Part shown: in pieces, positions 16,761 to 25,600 of the stretch | Numbering within the stretch: position 1 is the stretch's first letter | How the letters are laid out: each line of letters begins with the position of its first letter | Assembly (NCBI RefSeq): GCF_023515955.1 | Contig: NZ_CP097322.1 | Location: forward strand, 5,504,501 to 5,568,500 | Source of the DNA: Streptomyces sp. RerS4 | GTDB lineage: Bacteria > Actinomycetota > Actinomycetes > Streptomycetales > Streptomycetaceae | DNA: 64,000 nucleotides | Direction: 5' to 3' | Program-made: the position numbers and the translations under genes | Notes under the pieces: generated by a model | What the model was told of the DNA's origin: nothing | Databases searched by the model: none | Seen by the model: only the letters and a program-made list of their open reading frames with translations

Positions 16761-17851
16761 GCGGACACGCGGAAGCCGGCGAACGCCGGCTCGTCATCTC
16801 CGGCTGGGCGGTGACCTCCCCGTACGGGCTGGGCCGACGGTCCTTCGCCGAGGGACTCCTCGCGCGGACCACGGCGACCGCCGCCGTCGACACCGCCGCC
16901 TGGCCCGTCCCCTACGAGGACGCGGGCCTGATCCCGGACTTCGACATCAGATCCGTCCTCGGCCGCAAGGGCACCCGGTCCATGGACCGGGCCACCGGGA
17001 TCGCCGTCGTCACCGTCGGTGAACTCCTGGAGGACTTCGGCCAGGGCCTGGCCGCCGACCCGGAGAAGACCGGCCTCGTGCTCGGCACCTCCGGCAGCGT
17101 CCAGTCCATCATGGACTTCACCAAGGACGCGCTGACGGGGGAGAAGCCCTACCTCGTCGACCCGGCCCGCTTCCCCAACACGGTGATGAACTGCCCGACC
17201 GGCCAGAGCGCCATCCGGCACACCCTCAAGGGCCCCAACGTCACCGTCTCCGGCGGCTCCGCCACCGGCCTGCTGGCCCTGAACTACGCCTCCCGGCTGC
17301 TGCGCGGCGGTCACGCCAACGCGCTGCTGGCCGGCGCGGCCGAGGAGTTCTCCGTCCAGCGGGCCCGCCTGGAGCGGGTCGCCGACCACGGCGGCGCCGA
17401 GGCCGACCCGCTCGGCGAGGGCGCGGCGCTGTTCCTGCTGGAGAGCGGGGAGGCCGCCCGTGAGGGAGGCCGACGGGTGCTCGCCACCGTGCTCGGCTCC
17501 CGCTTCCGGGCCTTCCCGGAGACCGGCCGGGCCGGGGCCGCGCTGTCCCGGTGCGTCGCCGAGGTGCTTTCCGACGCCGGCGTGGCCGCCGCCGACGTGG
17601 CCCTCGTCGCCCCCGGCACGCCGCCCGGACTGCTCGGCAAGCAGGAGGAGGCCGCGCTCGACGCGGTGGCGGGCGAACGGATCCCCGTGCGCCCCCTCGT
17701 GGGCGACGCCACCGCCGCGTCGGCCGCGTTCCAGCTGGCCGCCGTCCTGGCCCATGCCGGCGCCCGGCCGGCCCTGGTGGACCGGCTCGCGCTGGTCACC
17801 GCCCTGGACCGGGACGGCACCGTCGGAGCCACCCTGCTGCGGCTCGGCTGA
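16757..17851 (+). CDS. chain-length-factor-like ketosynthase (inactive KS)
   Basis: A 364-residue KS homologue that has lost catalytic residues. The active-site cysteine is replaced by Ser168 (VSGGSATG instead of PTACAAG), and neither HGTGT nor GHT motif remains (APGTPPG and GDATAAS stand in their places). It starts with ATGA overlapping the active KS. This is the hallmark of a chain length factor that heterodimerises with the KS and shapes the product tunnel. It is shorter than classical aromatic CLFs (about 400 residues) and lacks their conserved Gln, closer in style to the partner subunits of reducing type II systems. Confidence 0.85.
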   Translation: MSGHAEAGERRLVISGWAVTSPYGLGRRSFAEGLLARTTATAAVDTAAWPVPYEDAGLIPDFDIRSVLGRKGTRSMDRATGIAVVTVGELLEDFGQGLAADPEKTGLVLGTSGSVQSIMDFTKDALTGEKPYLVDPARFPNTVMNCPTGQSAIRHTLKGPNVTVSGGSATGLLALNYASRLLRGGHANALLAGAAEEFSVQRARLERVADHGGAEADPLGEGAALFLLESGEAAREGGRRVLATVLGSRFRAFPETGRAGAALSRCVAEVLSDAGVAAADVALVAPGTPPGLLGKQEEAALDAVAGERIPVRPLVGDATAASAAFQLAAVLAHAGARPALVDRLALVTALDRDGTVGATLLRLG

Positions 17852-17984
17852 CCCGTCGGGGGGCGCCCGTCCGCGACCCCCGCCCCGGTCCCTGTGCCGT
17901 TTCCCCCACCCCGTTCCCGCGCGTCCCCCCCCGTTCTCGCGCGTCCCCGCGTCCCGAAGAGACCCGAAAGAGAGGCATCTATCC

Positions 17985-18728
17985 ATGTCCGAGACACCGA
18001 GGCCGGTAGCCCTCGTCACCGGCGGCTCCCGCGGTATCGGCCGGGCCGTGGTGGAGACCCTGGCACGGGACGGCCATGACGTGGCCTTCTGCTTCCAGTC
18101 CAACGAGGAGGCCGCCCGGCTCGCCGCGAAGTGCGCGCGGGCCCTGGGCGCGCGGGTGCTCTTCCGCCGCGTGGACGTCACGGACCGCGAGCAGGTCCGG
18201 GCCTTCACCGCCGAGGCCGAAACGGAGCTGGGACCGGTGGACGTGCTGGTCACCGCCGCCGGCATCGTCCGCGACAGCCACCTGGCGATGATGAAGGACG
18301 AGGACTGGGACGCGGTGGTCCGCACCAACCTCGACGGCACCTTCAACTTCGCGAAGGCACTGGCCTTCCCGATGATGAAGCGCCGCCGCGGCACCATCAT
18401 CACCCTGTCCTCGGTCGCCGCCGCGGGCAACCCCACGCAGAGCAACTACGCGGCCACCAAGGCCGGGATCATCGGCTTCACCAAGGCCCTGGCCAAGGAA
18501 TCCGGCCGCAGCGGCCTGCGCGCCAACGCCGTGGCCCCCGGTTTCATCGCCACCGACATGGTCGGCGGTCTGTCCGAGAAGCACGCCAAGGAGATGACGG
18601 CGCGGATCCCGCTCGGCCGCTTCGGCGAGGCGCACGAGGTCGCCGAGCTGGTGTCCTTCCTCGCCTCCGACCGCGCCGCGTACATCACCGGACAGGTCTT
18701 CCACATCGACGGCGGACTGGTCGTCTGA
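17985..18728 (+). CDS. 3-oxoacyl-ACP reductase (FabG-type ketoreductase)
   Basis: Short-chain dehydrogenase of 247 residues. The NADPH motif TGGSRGIG is near residue 10; catalytic residues are Ser in TLSSVAAAGN and the YAATKAG Tyr-Lys pair; the C-terminus HIDGGLVV is standard for FabG. It reduces beta-ketoacyl-ACP to the beta-hydroxy form. ATG 17985 has AGAGG 9 bases upstream. A 133-base C-rich spacer separates it from the CLF, the longest gap in this operon. No dehydratase gene follows, so the chain may keep a beta-hydroxyl or borrow a FAS dehydratase. Confidence 0.93.
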   Translation: MSETPRPVALVTGGSRGIGRAVVETLARDGHDVAFCFQSNEEAARLAAKCARALGARVLFRRVDVTDREQVRAFTAEAETELGPVDVLVTAAGIVRDSHLAMMKDEDWDAVVRTNLDGTFNFAKALAFPMMKRRRGTIITLSSVAAAGNPTQSNYAATKAGIIGFTKALAKESGRSGLRANAVAPGFIATDMVGGLSEKHAKEMTARIPLGRFGEAHEVAELVSFLASDRAAYITGQVFHIDGGLVV

Positions 18729-18774
18729 CCCGGCCCGACCCGTTCGCCCCGCCCGACCGACAGAGGAGTCCGAC

Positions 18775-19491
18775 ATGGCCGGCCGTGCCGCCAAACCGCC
18801 CCGGTTCTACTTCAACCTGCGCAGCCCCTACAACTTCTTCGCCCTGCACGACCTGGAGCGCGACCACCCCGAGCTGCTCGACCGCCTCGCATGGCACCCG
18901 TTCTGGGAGCCGGACGAGACGAGCGCCGAGCTGCTGGAGCGGGCGCGCGGGCAGTTCCCGTACACGCCGATGACCCGCGCCAAGCAGTTCTACATCCTGC
19001 GCGACGTACGCCGCCTCGCCGCCGCCCGGGGCCTCGCCCTGACCTGGCCGGCCGACCGCGCGCCGTGGTGGGAGCCGGCCCACCTGACCTGGTTCCTCGC
19101 CGTCGACGCGGGCCTGGGCCGGGAGTGGGTGGCCCGCGCCGGACGGGCCCGCTGGCTGGAGGGCCGCGACATCTGCGACCCGGACACCGTCCTCGAACTC
19201 GCCGTGGAGATCGGCCTCGACGCCGACGCCGTCAAGGGCGCCACCGACAACGCGGAGCTGCGCGAGCGGGCCACCGCCGCGCTGCTGAACGTGCAGCGCG
19301 ACGGCGTCTTCGGCGTCCCCTACTTCATCAACGGCAGCGAGCCGTACTGGGGCCTGGACCGCGTCGCGGAGTTCGCCGCCTCCTTCCGGGACGCCGAGCC
19401 GGTGGAGAGCGCCGCGCCCGCCGAGGCCGAGCTGGCCGTCGTCGGCGCCGGACGCACGACGGACATGAGCCACGCGGGAGGCTGCGGATGA
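18775..19491 (+). CDS. DsbA-family / 2-hydroxychromene-2-carboxylate isomerase-like protein
   Basis: Kappa-GST-fold protein of 238 residues. The N-terminal FYFNLRSPYNFFAL carries the SPY motif whose serine binds glutathione in HCCA isomerase, and GVFGVPYFINGSEPYWG is the family's cis-Pro region. Cys-X-X-Cys is absent, so it is not a disulfide oxidase. Homologues accompany type II systems making polyene or aryl-polyene chains, where an isomerase role is suspected. The last 30 residues are a family-atypical acidic tail. Ribosome site AGAGGAG precedes ATG 18775; the stop overlaps the condensation gene by 4 bases. Confidence 0.8.
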   Translation: MAGRAAKPPRFYFNLRSPYNFFALHDLERDHPELLDRLAWHPFWEPDETSAELLERARGQFPYTPMTRAKQFYILRDVRRLAAARGLALTWPADRAPWWEPAHLTWFLAVDAGLGREWVARAGRARWLEGRDICDPDTVLELAVEIGLDADAVKGATDNAELRERATAALLNVQRDGVFGVPYFINGSEPYWGLDRVAEFAASFRDAEPVESAAPAEAELAVVGAGRTTDMSHAGGCG

Positions 19492-20966
19492 CCGCCGTGA
19501 CGCACGCGGAGACGGCAGCGCCGCCGCACACGGCGCGCGCCCTGCCGCTGACCGCCATCCAGCAGTCCATGTGGACCGCCTACCAGGTCTCGCCCGAGGC
19601 CTCCGCCTACAACATCGTCATGCCCCTGCGGCTGCGCGGCCGGGTCGACCCCGCCGCGATGGACGCCGCCGTCACCGCCGTCGGCGCCCGCCAGGAGCTG
19701 CTGCGCTCCGTCTTCACCGAGAGCGCCGCCGGCGTCCGGCGCACCGTCAGCGAAAAGCCGCTGGTCCGCCTGGAGTTGCGCGACCTCGACGGCGCCGACG
19801 AGGAGACCCTCCACCGGGCCGCCGAGGAGGCCGGCGCCCGCCCCTTCCGGCTGGAGTCCGGGGCCTTCCGCGTGGTGCTGCTGCGCCGCACCGACGAGGA
19901 CTGGGCCCTGGTCACCTCCGCCCACCACATCGTCAGCGACTTCACCTCCCGCTGGCTGCTGGTGCGCGACGTCCTCGACGCCTACGAGGGCTTCGCGACC
20001 GGCGAGGAGCCCCGCTGGCGGCCCATCCCCGGCTCCTACGACGACCACACCACCGAGGAGCTGCGCTACACCGCCTCCGAGGCCGGCCTGCGCGCCGCCG
20101 AGGTGTGGAAGGAGTCCGTCGGGCAGGCCCCCGCCGCCGAACTCCCCCTGGACCGCCCACGCCCCGCACTGCGCTCCTACCAGGGCGCGACCGTCGTACG
20201 GGAGCTGGCGAAGGACACCACCGACGCCCTCGCCGGCGCGGCCAAGGAGGTCGGGGCCACCCCGTTCGCGTACCTCCTCGCCGTCTTCCAGGCCCTCACC
20301 CACCGCTGGACCGGACAGGACGCCTTCGTGCTCGGCGTGCCCGCCACCAGCCGCATGGGCCGGGCGCAGCGCGACGTCATCGGCTGCTTCCTCAACACCA
20401 TGCCGGTCCGGGCCGACTTCACCGCCGGTTCCACCTTCCGCAGCGCGGCCGAGCAGGCCGGGCAGCGGGTCATGGGCGGCATGGTCAACGTCCGCTACCC
20501 GTGCGCGCTGGCCTTCCCCCGGGCCACGGTGTTCCGTACCGCCCTGTTCCTGGTCCAGATGGACCGCATGGAGCCGCCGGTGCCGAACGTCCCGCCGGGC
20601 GCCGCCGAGGGGCCGTCCGTCCCGTACGCCGGGCTGGACATCGCCCTGATCGACGTGCCGCAGCAGGAGGGCCAGCTCGACCTGCTGCTGCGCATCGAGC
20701 AGACCCCGCAGGGCGTCACGGCCGTGTTCTCGTACGACACGGACGTGCTCGACCGGGAGACGGTCGCGCGCTTCGCCGACGGCTACGAGCGGATGCTCGC
20801 GGCGGCCGTCGCCGCGCCCGACACCGCCGTCACCGACGTGGAACTGGCCGGCGCCGCAGAGCTGGAGGCGCTGCTCGCGCTGGGCTCCGGCGGCGGGTCC
20901 GACCTCGGCTCCTTCGACGGGGCCGACGACTTCGAGTCCTTCGAGAGTGCCTGGGAGTACCGGTGA
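19488..20966 (+). CDS. stand-alone NRPS condensation protein
   Basis: A 492-residue single condensation domain. N-terminal LPLTAIQQSMWTAYQVSPEASAYN matches motif C1, and the catalytic motif is HHIVSDF near residue 148, with both histidines and Asp present but Phe for the usual Gly; IGCFLNTMPVR is the C5 region. The last 40 residues are Asp/Glu/Gly-rich, perhaps a docking tail. It lies between the acyl-chain genes and the NRPSs, so it probably transfers the ACP-bound acyl chain onto the amino acid of the first NRPS module, which has no condensation domain. Release of the finished peptide (the NRPS lacks a thioesterase) is the alternative role. Confidence 0.9.
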   Translation: MTAVTHAETAAPPHTARALPLTAIQQSMWTAYQVSPEASAYNIVMPLRLRGRVDPAAMDAAVTAVGARQELLRSVFTESAAGVRRTVSEKPLVRLELRDLDGADEETLHRAAEEAGARPFRLESGAFRVVLLRRTDEDWALVTSAHHIVSDFTSRWLLVRDVLDAYEGFATGEEPRWRPIPGSYDDHTTEELRYTASEAGLRAAEVWKESVGQAPAAELPLDRPRPALRSYQGATVVRELAKDTTDALAGAAKEVGATPFAYLLAVFQALTHRWTGQDAFVLGVPATSRMGRAQRDVIGCFLNTMPVRADFTAGSTFRSAAEQAGQRVMGGMVNVRYPCALAFPRATVFRTALFLVQMDRMEPPVPNVPPGAAEGPSVPYAGLDIALIDVPQQEGQLDLLLRIEQTPQGVTAVFSYDTDVLDRETVARFADGYERMLAAAVAAPDTAVTDVELAGAAELEALLALGSGGGSDLGSFDGADDFESFESAWEYR

Positions 20967-22174
20967 GCCTGAAAGTGGCCGTGATCGGCGCCGGACTGGG
21001 CGGGCTGACCGCCGCGGCGGCCCTGTACGCCCGGGGCCTGGACGTCGAGGTGTACGAGCGGGGCGAGGCCCTGCGCGAACAGGGCGTCGGCATGCACCTG
21101 GGCCCCAACGCGACCCGGCTGCTGGAACGCCTCGGGCTCGGCCCGCGCCTGGCCGAACTGGCCGTTCGTCCCGACGCCCTGGAGGTGCGGGCCTTCCACA
21201 ACGGCGCGAAGGTCGCCGAGCAGGAGATGGGCGAGGCCTGGGAGCGGCGGTACCGCGCCCCCTACCTCACCGTCCACCGCGGTGACCTGCACCGCATGCT
21301 GACCACCCTCGTGCCCGCCGAACGGGTCCACACCGGCCGGGAGTTGGTCGGCTTCACCGAGGACGCCGACGGGGTGCTGCTGGAGTTCGCCGACGGCGGC
21401 GCCGCCCGCGCGGACGTCCTGATCGGCGCGGACGGGGTGCACTCGGCGGTGCGCCGCGCGGTCGCCGGCGAGGACGCCCCGGTGTACTCCGGCAACAGCG
21501 CCCTGCGCGGACTCGTCGACGCGGCGGACGTGCCCGACCTGGACCCGAAGCGCATGTACATGTTCGCGGGCCCCGCCGCCCGGGTGCTGTGCTACCCGGT
21601 CGGCGGCGGGCGGCAGTTCACGTACGTCGCCGTCACCCCCTCGCCCGAGGGCGACGCCGAGTCCTGGACCTCGGCCTGCGAGCGGGCCGACCTGGACGCC
21701 GTCCTCACCGGATGGGCGCCCGAGGTGCGGGCCCTGGTGGACGCGGCGGGCGAGGTGCGCCGCTGGGCCCTGTACGACCGGGCCCCGCTGGAGCGGTGGA
21801 GCACGCCCCGGACGACCCTGCTCGGCGACGCCGCCCACCCGATGCTGCCCCACCACGGGCAGGGCGCGAACCAGGCCGTGGAGGACGCGGTCGCGCTCGC
21901 CGTGTGCCTGGCGCGGGCGAGCGAGGACGCCGAGGGCGTCGCGGGCGCCCTGGAACGCTACGAGGCGCTGCGCCGGCCGCACACCACCCGCGTGCAGCTC
22001 GGCTCCCGCGAGGGCGCCCGGCCCGCCCCGCAGCAGGGCGGCCGTCCCGCCGGCGGGGTCAACGCCGCCGCCGCGGACGTCTCCTGGATCCTCGACCACG
22101 ACGTCGAGGCCGCTCTGGAGGAGACCGCTCCGGCGGAGGCGGCCCTGGAGGAAACCGTCCCCCTCGTCGCCTGA
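20963..22174 (+). CDS. FAD-dependent aromatic-ring-type monooxygenase
   Basis: Group A flavoprotein hydroxylase of 403 residues, salicylate/6-hydroxynicotinate hydroxylase type. The dinucleotide-binding motif IGAGLGGLTAA is near residue 6, the DG motif reads VLIGADGVHSAVR, and the second FAD motif TTLLGDAAHPMLPHHGQGANQ is complete. It takes NAD(P)H and O2 to hydroxylate an electron-rich ring or decarboxylate and hydroxylate one. In this cluster a (chloro)tryptophan or indole ring is a reasonable substrate, but this is inference. GTG 20963 overlaps the condensation gene stop. A perfect terminator hairpin follows at 22188. Confidence 0.9.
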   Translation: MSLKVAVIGAGLGGLTAAAALYARGLDVEVYERGEALREQGVGMHLGPNATRLLERLGLGPRLAELAVRPDALEVRAFHNGAKVAEQEMGEAWERRYRAPYLTVHRGDLHRMLTTLVPAERVHTGRELVGFTEDADGVLLEFADGGAARADVLIGADGVHSAVRRAVAGEDAPVYSGNSALRGLVDAADVPDLDPKRMYMFAGPAARVLCYPVGGGRQFTYVAVTPSPEGDAESWTSACERADLDAVLTGWAPEVRALVDAAGEVRRWALYDRAPLERWSTPRTTLLGDAAHPMLPHHGQGANQAVEDAVALAVCLARASEDAEGVAGALERYEALRRPHTTRVQLGSREGARPAPQQGGRPAGGVNAAAADVSWILDHDVEAALEETAPAEAALEETVPLVA

Positions 22175-22187
22175 ACCGCCCCGCCCC

Positions 22188-22223
22188 ACGGGCCCCCGAC
22201 GCCACCCGGCGTCGGGGGCCCGT
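22188..22223 (+). terminator. hairpin terminator after the monooxygenase
   Basis: Perfect 16-base stem ACGGGCCCCCGACGCC / GGCGTCGGGGGCCCGT with a 4-base loop, 13 bases after the stop codon. It separates the acyl-chain operon from the mbtH-NRPS operon, which has its own promoter just downstream. Confidence 0.75.
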
Positions 22224-22238
22224 CGCGTTGCGCCGGCT

Positions 22239-22283
22239 CGTATATGCGCTCGATAGGGCATCGATAGCGCCCTCTTCAAGGAT
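22239..22283 (+). promoter_or_regulatory. SARP-type operator and promoter for the mbtH-NRPS operon
   Basis: Heptamers CGATAGG (22251-22257) and CGATAGC (22262-22268) are 11 bases apart; 9 bases later AAGGAT (22278-22283). A third related heptamer, CGTATAT, lies 12 bases further upstream at 22239. Confidence 0.65.
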
Positions 22284-22315
22284 GGGCGACACCTGACCAC
22301 GCGAAGGGAACAGCG

Positions 22316-22543
22316 ATGAGCGAACAGCAGAACGAGAACCGGGCCGAGACGGTCTACCGCGTCGTCCTCAACGACGAGGAGCAGTACTCGATCTGGTGGG
22401 CCGACCGTGAACTTCCCGCCGGCTGGCGGGCCGAGGGCACCGAGGGCACCCGCGACGCCTGCCTCGCCAAGATCACCGAGCTGTGGACCGACCTGCGCCC
22501 CGCGAGCCTGCGCCGCCGGATGGCCGCCGGCTCCGCCGCCTGA
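22316..22543 (+). CDS. MbtH-like NRPS chaperone
   Basis: A 75-residue MbtH-family protein. These bind and stabilise adenylation domains and raise their activity. The family motif is visible as NDEEQYSIWW followed by LPAGWRAEG and the C-terminal WTDLRPASLRR. It is the first gene of the NRPS operon, 82 bases before the first synthetase, and preceded by GAAGGGAAC. The second Trp in YSIWWADRELP replaces the usual Pro of YSIWP, a minor departure. Confidence 0.95.
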   Translation: MSEQQNENRAETVYRVVLNDEEQYSIWWADRELPAGWRAEGTEGTRDACLAKITELWTDLRPASLRRRMAAGSAA

Positions 22544-22625
22544 CCATCCGGACGTTCGCGCCACCCCGGGCCCCAGGGCCCGGGAGGCGGCCGACGCCCC
22601 CCACGATCCCGATGAAGGAGAGAAC

Positions 22626-25600
22626 GTGAACGACCGTACGCAGTCGGGATCCGCCCCCGGCCGTCTGCTGCTGCCCGCCCTGTTCAGGGCCCGGGCCGCC
22701 CGCACCCCGCAAGCCCCCGCCGTCCTCGCCGGAGGCGGAGCCTGCCTGACGTACGCCGCCCTGGAACGGCTCGCCGTCCGCTACGCCGGCGCGCTGCGCG
22801 CCGCCGGGGTGGCCCCGGGCGACTTCGTCGGCGTGTGCCTGCCGCGCGGCCCCGAGCTGATCGCCGCGCTGCTCGGCGTCTGGTTCGCGGGCGGGGCCTA
22901 CGTCCCGCTCGACCCGACCTACCCCGAGGCCCGACTCGCCCTGGTCCTGGAGGACTCCGGCGCGCGGGTCGTGCTCACCGGCCAGGGCACGGCGGCCCGG
23001 CTGCCCGGCTCCGTCACGTCCCTGGACGTCACGGCGGACGAGGTCACCGCGCCGGCTGCCGTCGACGTCGAGGCCTGCGACGGCTTCCCGGTGGCCCCCG
23101 ACCCGGCCGGGCCCGCGTACATCCTGCACACCTCCGGCTCCACCGGCCGGCCCAAGGGCGTCGTCGTGCCCCACGCCGGCATCGCCAACCGGGTCCGCTG
23201 GCTGGCCCACCGGCACAAGCTGGGTCCCGCCGACCGGTTCCTGCTCAAGACCACCGTCGGCTTCGACGCCGCCGGACTGGAACTGTTCTCGCCGCTGATC
23301 AGCGGGGGAGCGGTGGCCATCGCCCCGCAGGACGCCGAGCGCGACCCCGCCGCGCTGCTGCGCGCCGTCGCCGAGCACGGCGTCACCGTCCTGCAGGGCG
23401 TTCCCTCCGTCTACCGCCGGCTGGTCGAGCAGTCCGGCTGGGAGAACGCCGAAGCCCTGCGGCTGATCTTCAGCGCCGGCGAGCCGCTGCACGCCGAACT
23501 GTGCCGTGCGCTGGCCGAACGCGCCCCGCGCGCCGAGATCTGGAACACCTACGGGCCCACCGAGGCCTCCGTCGACATCACCGAGCACCGCTGGGACCCG
23601 GCGCAGGAGACCGGCGCCGTCCCCATCGGCCGGCCCATCGCCCACATGCGGGCCCTGGTCCTCGACCCGGCCGGCCGACCCGTGCCCGTCGGCGTCCCCG
23701 GCGAACTGCACGCCGGCGGCGTCGGCCTGGCCCTCGGCTACCGGGGCCGCCCGGACCAGACCGCCGAGCGGTTCGTGCCCGACCCCTACGGTCCGCCCGG
23801 CGAGCGGCTCTACCGCACCGGCGACCGCGTCCGTTGGCTGGCCGACGGCACCCTGGAGTACCTGGGCCGCCTCGACCACCAGGTGAAGGTCAACGGCGTC
23901 CGCATCGAGACCGGCGAGGTCGAGGCCGCGCTCGCCGCCCACCCGTGGGTGCGCGCGGCCGTCGCCGCCGCCGTCCCCGACGGCTCCGGCGGTTACCGGC
24001 TCGTCGCCTGGGTGCAGTCCCGCGGTGAACACCTGCGCCCGGAGGAACTGCGCACCTTCCTGCGCCGTTCGCTGCCCGATCCGCTGATCCCGTCCCTGTT
24101 CGTGCCCGTCGCCGAGTTCCCGCTCACCGCCAACGGCAAGATCGACCGCTCGGCCCTGCCCGACCCGGCCGCCGCGGCCGCCGCCGCCGAGAGCGCGCAC
24201 GTGCCCGTACGCACCGCCGCCGAGCGGATCGTCGCCGAGCAGTGGGGCGCCCTCCTCGACATCCCCGCCGAGCGGATCGGCGTCGGCAACGACTTCTTCC
24301 AGCTCGGCGGGGCCTCCCTGCTGCTGAGCCAACTCGCGCAGGCCCTGTCCGCCGCCTCCGGCGTCCAGGTCCCGCTGCGCGCGCTGTTCACCGCCACCAC
24401 CGTCGAGGCCCAGGCCGCGCTGCTCACCGAAGCCCCCGCGCCCATCGACGCGCGGACGGCCCATGCCGCCGACGACACCGTGCGGCCCGTGCCGCGCCCC
24501 GACGGGGGACTGCCCCTGTCGCCCGGCCAGCAGGGCCTGTGGCTGATGGACCGGATGCGGCCCGGCAGCGCCGAGTGGAACGCGCCGGTCTTCATCACCC
24601 TGCCCCCCGCCTACACCGACGAGACCCTCACCGCCGCCCTGACCGCGCTCGCCGAGCGCCACGAGATCCTGCGCACCCGCTACGTCCTGCGCGCCGCCGA
24701 GCCCGTGCAGATCGTCGACGCCGAGGCCCGCGTCGAGCTGCGCACCACCCGCGCGGGCACCGCCGCCGCCCGCAACGCCCTCATCGAGGACGAGTTCAGC
24801 CGCCCCTTCGACCTGGAGAACGGCCCCGTCTGGCGGGCCCTCCTCGTACGCGGCGCCGACAGCCTGCACCTGGTGCTGTCCATCCACCACATCGCCTGCG
24901 ACGGCTGGTCCTCGGTGGTCCTGGAACGCGACCTGTTGGCCCTGGCCGAGGCCGTCCACCACGGTACGAGCGCCGAACTGCCCGCCTTGCCCGTCCAGTA
25001 CGCCGACCACGCCGTCCACCAGCGCCGCCGGCTGTCCGGCGCCGCCGCGGCCGAGGAGAGCGCCCACTGGAAGCGGGCCCTGGAGGGGATCGTCGCCGTC
25101 GACCTGCCCGCCGACCGGCCCCGCCCGGCCGTCCGCGACGGCATCGGCGCGGCCCACGTCTTCACCGTCCCCGCGCCGCTCGCCGAACGGGCCGCCGCCC
25201 TCGGCCGGGGCCACGGCGCCACCCTCCAGCAGACCCTGCTGACCGCCTTCGCCACCCTCGTGGCGCGGCTGACCGGCCACTGGGACGTGCCGGTCGGCGT
25301 GCCCGTCGCCGGCCGGGAGCGGCCCGAGGTCGCCGACGTCGTCGGCTTCTTCCTCAACACGCTGGTCATACGCTGCGACGCGCCGGCCGACGCCACCTTC
25401 GCCGAGGCCCTGGTCCGCGTACGCGACACCGCGCGCACCGCCTTCGCCCACCAGGACCTGCCCTTCGACCGGCTCGTCGCCGAACTCGACGAGGCCCGCG
25501 ACCCCGGCCGCACCCCGCTCTACCAGGTCATGTTCGACCTGCACGAGGAAGGCCGCACCGGCACCGCCGCCGCCGAGGGCGACATCGAGGCCTTCCGGGG

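Noticed and set aside
16757..17851. Second ketosynthase as an active condensing enzyme
   Set aside because: Active-site Cys is Ser and both catalytic His motifs are missing; it is better read as a chain-length-factor partner.
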